DNA of 64,000 nucleotides from GCA-002708315 sp964460905 (lineage in GTDB: Bacteria > Bacteroidota > Bacteroidia > Bacteroidales > F082), in the NCBI GenBank assembly GCA_964460905.1, contig CAYWRM010000005.1:1-64000 (forward strand), given 5' to 3'. The notes beneath the pieces were generated by a model. It was not told the DNA's origin, did no database searches, and worked only from the letters and a program-made list of their open reading frames with translations. This document shows, one piece after another, positions 52,821-60,101 of this stretch (the first letter of the stretch is position 1; every line of letters begins with the position of its first letter). Made by a program: the position numbers and the translations under genes.

Positions 52821-53336
52821 TTAGCAACCACCGGTTTCACCTCCGTCATCATGATCCATGGCATCAAGATTTTTTTCATAGATTAGTGGGTAATTCATTT
52901 CCCAGTTTTTCCATCCACCTTCAATATAGGTAACATTTTTATAGCCAAGTTTTTTTAAAGTTTCTCCTGCTAGCATGCCTCGTTTACCCTTTTTACAATA
53001 AACTATTATTTCTTCTTCCTTTTCAGGTAAATATAAAAAGGCTGCATCCCAGAAAGCTTCGTTATCGATATTAAACTCAAGTACCCCTCGAGGAATATTT
53101 ACAGATCCAGGAATATAGCCAGCGTTAAATTCATTTGGCTCCCGTACATCGATAAGTAGAATCATATCTCCATTATCAAGTTTTTCTTTAACCTGTTCAA
53201 CTGTAACACCATCTACTGACTTTTGCGCAGTTGCTACCATTTGATCAAGGTTCTGATTGAATTCGGCATGGCGACAACTAGTTGCAAGTATTAGTAGAAT
53301 AACAGCAGCTCCAAATATTGATTTTATTGTTTTCAT
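52821..53336 (-). CDS. Rhodanese lipoprotein with C-terminal TGGC
   Basis: 171 aa. Lipobox ATSC near residue 21, rhodanese with LIDVREPNEF, IPRGVLEF, active loop CKKGKRG and YIEGGWKNW. Close paralog of the lipoprotein at 34773, sharing the CKKG loop and IPRG-LEF block. The tail HDDGGETGGC ends in Gly-Gly-Cys without the two extra Gly. It is the last gene of the octaheme-cytochrome b unit, so a GGC rhodanese accompanies each sulfur redox module in the island except the SQR block. Confidence 0.92.
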   Translation of the reverse strand: MKTIKSIFGAAVILLILATSCRHAEFNQNLDQMVATAQKSVDGVTVEQVKEKLDNGDMILLIDVREPNEFNAGYIPGSVNIPRGVLEFNIDNEAFWDAAFLYLPEKEEEIIVYCKKGKRGMLAGETLKKLGYKNVTYIEGGWKNWEMNYPLIYEKNLDAMDHDDGGETGGC

Positions 53337-53354
53337 TTTAGTTTATTTATGTTA

Positions 53355-54521
53355 TTAAATATTATCATTTTCGTCTTTTTTTTCCTTACGCTCAGAAATA
53401 CGTATTTTCTTTTTCAGCATTTCACGTTCAGCAAGGTGACGGGAAGTAGTGTCTATAATAAATCCTTCGAAACATTCAATTTTGTCATCCAGAAAAACTG
53501 GTGATATAGTTAGAGTATGATAACCCTCACCACCACCTTTGCAAATACGCTTAACTTCACCATGATTGATGGTTTCTCCTTGTAGTACTTTTAATACTGA
53601 TTCTTCCAGCTCTTTAAAGTCTTCATCTGTGCGGCTTAAACGATAATGCTTTCCGATAATCTCATCTTTTGAGTCGTATTTGTATAGGTCTAACCATGCT
53701 TTATTAACTTCTTTGTAAATACCATCTTTGCTAATGCAGAAATAACCTGCACCACTTTCGCTAATAGCATCTCTGAAATCGGTTTCGCGTTTAACACCTA
53801 GTTTGCCTTCTACTTCCTCCAGGGCATGATCTAGTATCCCGCTTGTTTCGTTACCGGCATCGAGTTTATCTTTGATAATTTTCAAAGCGACTTCTATTTC
53901 TTCTTCAACAACAATTTTTATTTCTTCATCTTCCATTTCTTCCCAGCCGGTAATCATAGCTTTAATACTTGACAGTGGTTTTACACCTGTTATTGTTGTA
54001 AGGTAAACATGAGCAATAATAAAAGCCATAAGTATATAGGCGCCAAGAGTATGGATAAGAGCTATTACATCAAGACTTTCAAGTTCGATCCCAAATTTTG
54101 GATATTGAAAATATAGATATATAAAACCTGATATAACCATAATTGGAATAACAAGGATTTTTAACCCAAGGTAAATCATCCTTTGTAGGGGGTTAAATTT
54201 GTTATATACTGTTTTGTTAGTTGGATGTGGTGCATTTTGAAAAATTCCACCAATGTAATACATGAATTGTTCTTTTATTAACTTGGTAGTTGGTATATAT
54301 TGTCGCCACTCACCAGAAGTTACATGCCAGAAAATTGCAAATACAATCAAAGTTAAAAAAGCCCATGCTGCAATCTGATGCCATTGTACTGAGTTTTCAA
54401 AGCCAAATAATTCAAATGACCCATGTATTTCGAAACCTGTTATCATTAAGAATACAATAAGTAAGACTTGTGCCCAGTGCCAAAATCTCTCAAATATTTT
54501 ATATATATATACTTTTTCCAT
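53355..54521 (-). CDS. Cytochrome b561-type membrane protein fused to a PAS domain
   Basis: About 388 aa. Residues 1-205 are a four-helix cytochrome b of the formate dehydrogenase gamma/thiosulfate reductase type, with candidate heme His in RFWHWAQV, WHQIAAWAF, FWHVTSGEW and the IALIHTLGAYILMAFIIAHVYL pair. A charged coiled linker (EEMEDEEIKIVVEEE) leads to a PAS domain from about 260 (FRDAISESGAGYFCISKDGIYKEVNKAW) and a basic tail. It should pass quinol electrons to the octaheme protein. The PAS domain is an unusual addition that may sense redox state or bind a cofactor. The ATG at 54521 is set by a strong SD. Confidence 0.88.
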   Translation of the reverse strand: MEKVYIYKIFERFWHWAQVLLIVFLMITGFEIHGSFELFGFENSVQWHQIAAWAFLTLIVFAIFWHVTSGEWRQYIPTTKLIKEQFMYYIGGIFQNAPHPTNKTVYNKFNPLQRMIYLGLKILVIPIMVISGFIYLYFQYPKFGIELESLDVIALIHTLGAYILMAFIIAHVYLTTITGVKPLSSIKAMITGWEEMEDEEIKIVVEEEIEVALKIIKDKLDAGNETSGILDHALEEVEGKLGVKRETDFRDAISESGAGYFCISKDGIYKEVNKAWLDLYKYDSKDEIIGKHYRLSRTDEDFKELEESVLKVLQGETINHGEVKRICKGGGEGYHTLTISPVFLDDKIECFEGFIIDTTSRHLAEREMLKKKIRISERKEKKDENDNI

Positions 54522-54529
54522 TATTAAGT

Positions 54530-54537
54530 CCTCCTTT
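54530..54537 (-). promoter_or_regulatory. Strong Shine-Dalgarno AAAGGAGG before cytochrome b-PAS gene
   Basis: Eight-base SD overlapping the stop codon of the octaheme gene, 8 nt before the ATG at 54521. It decides this start over the frame opening at 54563. Confidence 0.75.
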
Positions 54538-56143
54538 AAATATTTTCTTTTTGAAAAAAACAATCACGTCGCAAAATACGTCGTAATATTGCATGGATAA
54601 AAACACCTGCTAATGCTAGAATGATTGTAATAACACCAACGTTATCAAGTAGTACACTTCTGTCTCTTCCAGGTAAATAAAAGTCGGTAAGCGCTGCAAG
54701 CCGTCCATTGTTTCTGGTATGACAATCGATACATTTTAATGCTTTATCAGCAGATGAAACTTGATGGTTAAGTGGCCAATACATTTCTGTTTCAACAAAA
54801 CCATAGGCACCACTATAAGGCATTCCTGCCAATTCCATACCTATTCTGGATGCTTCACCCCAATCAAAGTCAAGCCAATAGGCACCCTCTCCTTTTGTCG
54901 GAGCCCATAATTTAGGCTGTATCAGGGTCATATTGATCGTGTCGTAAATTTGTTTTCCACGATGCACTTTAACAGGCCATATTTTTGAAGGCTCAAGTGA
55001 TTGCATCTTAGCTCCTTTATCAAGATATGAACCATATAATGTGTTCATTTGCACAGGAATGGTTTCAATCTTGTCTTCAATTAGCATATGGTTAGCTGTA
55101 CCATTAAACCATATGTATTCAGGAGTTACGTCATCATCATATACAAAATTACCCTTGATTGATAAATAATTGTGATTACCATATGCATCATTTTCATGCA
55201 TTGCATGTTCGTCATCATCAAGGCGTCCGGCAGTTGACCAATCCCAAATCATTTTTGTTGCATTTGCTTTTGCATAAACTGGAATATGGCATGTTTGACA
55301 AGCTATACGAGCACCATGATCATTAAGAATATTATCGATATGTGGCTTTTCAGTATGACATTGTATGCAGGTCGATCTATCTTTGTTTTCTGATGATAAT
55401 GCATATACTTTACCATGCATTTGGTGTTTGTATGTAACATGGCAATCAACACAACTCATATCTTCGCCATCAGTTCCCATATGAACATCTACTTCCATTG
55501 AACATTCAGACATAGCCTGATCAAGATCACCATGTTTAACGTTATTTCCGCCACCACCCCAAAAGTGGCACACTCCACAATTATCTCTTGATGGTTCACC
55601 AACATTTTGTGCTACATAATTCAAATCTACAGATGGATCAGGTAGGCCTGCCATTCCTTTTCCCTTTTTATAAGTCCCGGTTTGATCATGACACACAACA
55701 CAATCAATGTTATTTTGCTCACTAAAGTCGAAACTATCATCTTTCCAACCATAACCTATATGACATCGGGTACAAGTTTGCTCACTACCTTTAATTCCAA
55801 TACAAAAATTGTTTAAGATATTTTTTTTGCCAAGAGGAACAACCCCTTTTCCAGACATTTCTTCTTCACGTTCCCAATTCCAATGAGAAGTTGCCATAAT
55901 CTCATGACCACGTTCAGTATGACAAGACAAGCATGCTGCAGTAAGCTGTTGAGCACTATCGAATGGCTGATTAAGTATATCGAATTTTGAATGATCAACC
56001 GAAGGAGTTGTATTTCGGTCGGCTTTATAAATGTAATTCACAATTGGAAACGAACGTGTTGAATCATCTTGCGAATCTACATTAGTGGCCATTATCCAGC
56101 CTGATAAACAGACTAATAATGCGGCACAAAGTAGTTTTTTCAT
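54536..56143 (-). CDS. Membrane-anchored octaheme cytochrome c, tetrathionate-reductase (Otr) family
   Basis: 535 aa. Signal peptide about residues 1-19, then eight CxxCH sites: CLSCH, CTRCH, CVVCH, CGVCH, CVDCH, CIQCH, CQTCH and CIDCH. The layout and the segment CHIGYGWKDDSFDF after heme 2 (candidate Lys for the active heme) point to octaheme tetrathionate reductase relatives. Such enzymes also reduce nitrite or hydroxylamine in vitro. A C-terminal helix (VGVITIILALAGVFIHAIL) anchors it in the membrane, unlike soluble Shewanella-type Otr. Cotranscribed with cytochrome b-PAS and a GGC rhodanese lipoprotein. Confidence 0.9.
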   Translation of the reverse strand: MKKLLCAALLVCLSGWIMATNVDSQDDSTRSFPIVNYIYKADRNTTPSVDHSKFDILNQPFDSAQQLTAACLSCHTERGHEIMATSHWNWEREEEMSGKGVVPLGKKNILNNFCIGIKGSEQTCTRCHIGYGWKDDSFDFSEQNNIDCVVCHDQTGTYKKGKGMAGLPDPSVDLNYVAQNVGEPSRDNCGVCHFWGGGGNNVKHGDLDQAMSECSMEVDVHMGTDGEDMSCVDCHVTYKHQMHGKVYALSSENKDRSTCIQCHTEKPHIDNILNDHGARIACQTCHIPVYAKANATKMIWDWSTAGRLDDDEHAMHENDAYGNHNYLSIKGNFVYDDDVTPEYIWFNGTANHMLIEDKIETIPVQMNTLYGSYLDKGAKMQSLEPSKIWPVKVHRGKQIYDTINMTLIQPKLWAPTKGEGAYWLDFDWGEASRIGMELAGMPYSGAYGFVETEMYWPLNHQVSSADKALKCIDCHTRNNGRLAALTDFYLPGRDRSVLLDNVGVITIILALAGVFIHAILRRILRRDCFFQKENI

Positions 56144-56185
56144 ATCTAAACGGTTTTATTTATTTTCCTCAAAAATATCTTGTTA

Positions 56186-56193
56186 CAAAAGTA
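56186..56193 (-). promoter_or_regulatory. -7 element (TACTTTTG, minus strand) for the octaheme unit
   Basis: TAnnTTTG match 43 bp above the octaheme start; the palindrome at 56250-56261 is centred about 75 bp above the predicted start of transcription. Confidence 0.6.
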
Positions 56194-56249
56194 GCAAAGC
56201 AATAGAAGACTAAAAGTGAATGTCATATGATGTTACAGTTATAAAAACA

Positions 56250-56261
56250 TGATGTATATCA
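56250..56261. promoter_or_regulatory. FNR-type palindrome TGATGTATATCA
   Basis: TGAT-N4-ATCA match between the divergent octaheme unit and Crp/Fnr regulator 3. Its centre is about 61 bp upstream of the predicted start for the regulator, a classic activator position. Confidence 0.6.
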
Positions 56262-56303
56262 CTTTTCATGCTGATTTATATTAAGGGAATGGTAATTAAA
56301 ACT

Positions 56304-56311
56304 TATATTTG
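56304..56311 (+). promoter_or_regulatory. -7 element (TATATTTG) for Crp/Fnr regulator 3
   Basis: TAnnTTTG match 18 bp before the ATG at 56329. Confidence 0.6.
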
Positions 56312-56328
56312 CTTTTTTAAAAATAATA

Positions 56329-57030
56329 ATGAATAATATTGTTGAACGTATAAAAACAAGTTGTACTGTAGGTAAAACAAACTTTGATTGTTTTGATCAT
56401 CTTACTGAAGAACAGAATGAGTTAATTAACCGTAGCCAGGTTACTGTTGCTTATCGTAAGGGTGAAATTATTGCTAAGCAAGGTACGTTTACAACACATA
56501 TATTATATATATGTGATGGTTTGGCAAAAGTATTTTATGAAGAGAGTAATAAATCGCTGATACTTAGAATTGCAGCTTCAGGAAGCCTTATTGGGCTTAC
56601 TTCACTTCCTTTAACTCAAAATGTTTTCCAATATACTGCTTCTGCTTACGTTGATACAACTGTTAAGCTTATTGACATTAATATAATAAGACAATTAATC
56701 CGTGAGAATAGTAATTTTGCTACGGCAATTATTAATATTCTCTGTGAAATTTCCGTTCAAAAAAATGGACGATTCTTTTGCTTAACACATAGGCAATCAT
56801 ATGGAAAGTTAGCTGATATTATATTATGCTTAGCGGGGAATATATTTAAAAATGAAAAATTCGACCTTTCTTTGAGTCGTAAAGAGTTAGCCGAACTGTC
56901 AGGCATGTCTACCGAAAGTGTGATTCGCACGCTAAAGAATTTCCAGGATGACGGACTCATCAAAATTAATGGTAAAACTTTTGAAGTGATTGATCCGGAT
57001 GGATTAATGAGGATTTGCCAATTAGGATAA
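56329..57030 (+). CDS. Crp/Fnr-family regulator 3
   Basis: 233 aa with beta-roll sensor domain (residues 35-125) and winged HTH (SRKELAELSGMSTESVIRTL); recognition Glu and Arg are in the same register as FNR. Cys are at 12 and 21, but the central FNR-like Cys is absent (TVKLIDI), so an FNR-type cluster is unlikely. Divergent from the octaheme unit with a TGAT-N4-ATCA palindrome between; probably its regulator and possibly its own. Confidence 0.88.
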   Translation: MNNIVERIKTSCTVGKTNFDCFDHLTEEQNELINRSQVTVAYRKGEIIAKQGTFTTHILYICDGLAKVFYEESNKSLILRIAASGSLIGLTSLPLTQNVFQYTASAYVDTTVKLIDINIIRQLIRENSNFATAIINILCEISVQKNGRFFCLTHRQSYGKLADIILCLAGNIFKNEKFDLSLSRKELAELSGMSTESVIRTLKNFQDDGLIKINGKTFEVIDPDGLMRICQLG

Positions 57031-57085
57031 TAATAAACCTTTATTTCATATTTGCTTTTTTATACATTAGCATTTTATTAATAAG

Positions 57086-57484
57086 GTGAAAGAAAAAAAG
57101 CAAAACCGTCGTTATTTTATTAAATCAGCTATAGCCATGATGGTTGTTGGTTTAGCAGCTTTATTAGACAAAATGGTTGTTAATCAAAAAGCAATTAATT
57201 CAAAAAAAACCGTTTCCTTTTCATTTGATCCGAATGCTGAAATTAGTTTTCTGGATAAATATATTGTTGTAAACAGGGAGAATGAAATAAAGGTTTTCTC
57301 ATCTCGATGCACACATCTTGGTTGTAAAATTGTTGAGTATTCTAATAATCAGCTGATTTGTCCGTGCCATGGATCAACTTTTGATTTAGCTGGAAATGCA
57401 ACAAAAGGGCCCGCAATTAAACCTCTTAAAAAACTGGATTTTGAGGTGGATAGTTTTAACAACAAAATATCTATTAATATTTAG
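57086..57484 (+). CDS. Tat-exported Rieske iron-sulfur protein
   Basis: 132 aa, starting at GTG 57086. Twin-Arg start NRRYFIKSAIAMMVVGLAALL serves as uncleaved Tat anchor. The Rieske site is complete: Cys75-Thr-His77-Leu-Gly-Cys80 and Cys92-Pro-Cys94-His95, giving two Cys and two His ligands plus the disulfide. It is short for a bc1 Rieske and closer in size to b6f or arsenite-type proteins. A cytochrome b gene follows at 60102, so an unusual bc-type complex is likely, although a peptidase gene lies between. Confidence 0.9.
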   Translation: MKEKKQNRRYFIKSAIAMMVVGLAALLDKMVVNQKAINSKKTVSFSFDPNAEISFLDKYIVVNRENEIKVFSSRCTHLGCKIVEYSNNQLICPCHGSTFDLAGNATKGPAIKPLKKLDFEVDSFNNKISINI

Positions 57485-57624
57485 AAAAATGAAGGCAGGG
57501 ATGTTTGCTTTAAGTTTGCTATATTTCGAATTGAAGCAACCTATTTCGGCTTTACATGTCTTACTTATCATTAAAAGTAAAGTATTTTTACGATCCATTT
57601 AGGGAATTAAAATTAAATAAAGTT

Positions 57625-59994
57625 ATGAAGTATATTTTTACATTTTTGATTGTTTGTATGTTCTCATTTATTTCTAATGCCCAGGAAATATATTCAAAAG
57701 TGAGAATTGATTTACAGGAAATTGGTTTGGAGCAGATTGCTAATTTAGGTATTGATTTAACAGAAGGAACATATTCAAAAGGTAAGTTTTTTGAATCAGA
57801 TTTGGAATCACGGGAACTTGTTAAATTGGATGCAGCAGGTATCAATTATAGTATTATTTATGAGGATGTTTCAGCATTCTATGCCGATCGTGCTGCTGCT
57901 GATCAACCTTCAGCAATAAGTCGTATTTTAACGGATGAATGGACAGTACCTGAAAATTGGGAGTATGGATCAATGGGTGGTTTTTATACGCTTGACGAGG
58001 TCATGGCTGAGCTGGATGATATGTTTGCTATGTTTCCGGAATTGATCAGTGAATCTCAGCCTCTGTCGTCTAGTAATTTAACTCATAATGGAAGAATGCA
58101 ATACTGGGTGAGGATTTCAGATAACCCTACTGTTAATGAAAATGAGCCGGAAGTACTATATACGGGTTTACACCATGCTCGCGAACCAATGAGTGTTCAG
58201 CAGATGATTTTTTACATGTGGTATGTTCTAGAAAATTATGATACTGATGATGAGATTAAGCAGCTGGTTGATAATACTGAAATGTATTTTGTACCCGTAG
58301 TTAACCCTGATGGATATGAGTATAATCATTTGACTAACCCCAATGGCGGTGGTAATTGGCGTAAAAACAGAAGAAATAATGGCGGAGGCTCTTATGGAGT
58401 TGATCCAAATAGAAATTACGGATATATGTGGGGATATGATAATCAAGGATCATCACCTGATCCAAATGATGCTACTTATCGTGGACCATCTGCTTTTTCA
58501 GAACCTGAGATTCAAAACATTCGTGATCTTTGTGAGTTAAATGAATTTAAAATCGCATTAAACTATCATTCATACAGCAATTTGCTATTATATACATGGG
58601 GCTGGAAAGAAGAGCCATGTGAAGATGACGAAATATTGCATGATTTTGCTGTGATAATGACAAAAGAAAATAACTATACATATGGCCCTGGTAGTACGGC
58701 AATATATCCTACTAATGGAGGGTCAGATGATTGGATGTATGGAGAGCAAACTACTAAAGACGCAATATTTTCATATACTCCTGAAGTTGGTTCATCAAGT
58801 GATGGTTTTTGGCCTTCAACCAGCAGGATTATCCCACTTTGTCAGGAACAAATGTGGCAAAACATATCAGCAGCCCGATTAGTCGGAAGGTATGCATCGA
58901 TAACTGATAAATCACCAACAATAATTGGTGATCGTGATGGTTTTCTACCATTCGAGATTAAAAGGCTGGGTTTAACAGATGCAGAATTGTTTACAGTCAC
59001 AATTCAACCGTTAGACGACTACATGCAATATGTTGGTGATCCTGTTTCGTTTGAGAATTTAGATTTGATGGAAACAGCTGTTGATTCTATTGATTATACA
59101 CTTGACGAAAATATAGAAGCAGGTATGCCATTTAGTTATTTACTCATTATTGATAATGGCGATTATATTGTGGCGGATACAATTGAAAAAATATTTGGCG
59201 ATTTAGTTACTATTTTTGAAGATGATTGTGATGATATGGAAAACTGGTCTTCTGATATTTGGAACAATACAACAATTGATTTTCACAGTTCTCCTGCTTC
59301 CATAACAGATTCTCCAAACAGTAATTATCAAGACAATGAAGATAATATAATATTGCTGGATAGCATTATCGATTTAAGCGACGTGACAATAGCTGTTGTG
59401 CAGTTTTGGGCAAAGTGGGACATCGAGAGTGGTTACGATTATGTGCAATTTATGGTAAAGGATGATTTGCTTTTTGGTAATTGGGAATCTCTTGCCGGAA
59501 AATATACTAAAACAGGAACAAGTTATCAGCAAGAAGGAGAACCTGTTTATGATGGAAGACAAGATACCTGGATAATGGAGGAAATTAACCTGGGAAAATT
59601 TGTCGGTAAACAAATATCATTTAGGTTTGTACTTGTAAGTGACGGTGCTGTAACAGAAGATGGCTATTATTTTGATGATTTCGAAATTAAGGTGGTAAGT
59701 GAAACTACTGATATTCCTTATGAATATATGGAAAAGAAAGAATTGCAATTATTTAATGCATTTCCAAATCCAACAAGTAATATCGTCAAAATACAATATC
59801 ATCTTTGCCATAATCAATCACAGACTTTGCTAGAAATTATAGATATACTGGGGAATATTGTTCATTCTCAAACAGTTTATAATTCAGAAAGGTTAGCAAT
59901 AATTGATATCTCTGATTATAGTAATGGCGTGTATTTTTATCGACTTTCTGCAAAATCAGGTATCTCAGAAACTAAAAGGTTTATTAAACAGTAA
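57625..59994 (+). CDS. Secreted M14 zinc carboxypeptidase with T9SS sorting domain
   Basis: About 789 aa from the ATG at 57625, which begins the signal peptide (cleavage near SNAQ). M14 catalytic domain: zinc HHARE with His184 and Glu187, the third ligand in NYHSYSN, substrate NPDGYEY and DPNRNYG, catalytic Glu in YTPEVGSS. A MAM- or jelly-roll-like domain (DDMENWSS to YYFDDFEI) follows, and the last 80 residues (LQLFNAFPNPTSN to KRFIKQ) are a type A type IX secretion signal. An extracellular peptidase, it interrupts the Rieske-cytochrome b pair without obvious relation to it. Confidence 0.92.
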   Translation: MKYIFTFLIVCMFSFISNAQEIYSKVRIDLQEIGLEQIANLGIDLTEGTYSKGKFFESDLESRELVKLDAAGINYSIIYEDVSAFYADRAAADQPSAISRILTDEWTVPENWEYGSMGGFYTLDEVMAELDDMFAMFPELISESQPLSSSNLTHNGRMQYWVRISDNPTVNENEPEVLYTGLHHAREPMSVQQMIFYMWYVLENYDTDDEIKQLVDNTEMYFVPVVNPDGYEYNHLTNPNGGGNWRKNRRNNGGGSYGVDPNRNYGYMWGYDNQGSSPDPNDATYRGPSAFSEPEIQNIRDLCELNEFKIALNYHSYSNLLLYTWGWKEEPCEDDEILHDFAVIMTKENNYTYGPGSTAIYPTNGGSDDWMYGEQTTKDAIFSYTPEVGSSSDGFWPSTSRIIPLCQEQMWQNISAARLVGRYASITDKSPTIIGDRDGFLPFEIKRLGLTDAELFTVTIQPLDDYMQYVGDPVSFENLDLMETAVDSIDYTLDENIEAGMPFSYLLIIDNGDYIVADTIEKIFGDLVTIFEDDCDDMENWSSDIWNNTTIDFHSSPASITDSPNSNYQDNEDNIILLDSIIDLSDVTIAVVQFWAKWDIESGYDYVQFMVKDDLLFGNWESLAGKYTKTGTSYQQEGEPVYDGRQDTWIMEEINLGKFVGKQISFRFVLVSDGAVTEDGYYFDDFEIKVVSETTDIPYEYMEKKELQLFNAFPNPTSNIVKIQYHLCHNQSQTLLEIIDILGNIVHSQTVYNSERLAIIDISDYSNGVYFYRLSAKSGISETKRFIKQ

Positions 59995-60011
59995 TGAGTG
60001 CTGAGCTAAAC

Positions 60012-60037
60012 CTTTCAGGTTTTTTCTAACCTGAAAG
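60012..60037 (+). terminator. Hairpin after the carboxypeptidase gene
   Basis: Ten-bp stem CTTTCAGGTT/AACCTGAAAG with a T-rich 6-nt loop, 18 bp after the stop. No U run follows, so it may be a weak terminator or processing site. Confidence 0.45.
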
Positions 60038-60101
60038 ATGAATCTTAAACCTGATACTTTAGGATTGCAAATATAAAAGAGTAGTTTTGGTTTAAAACGA
60101 A

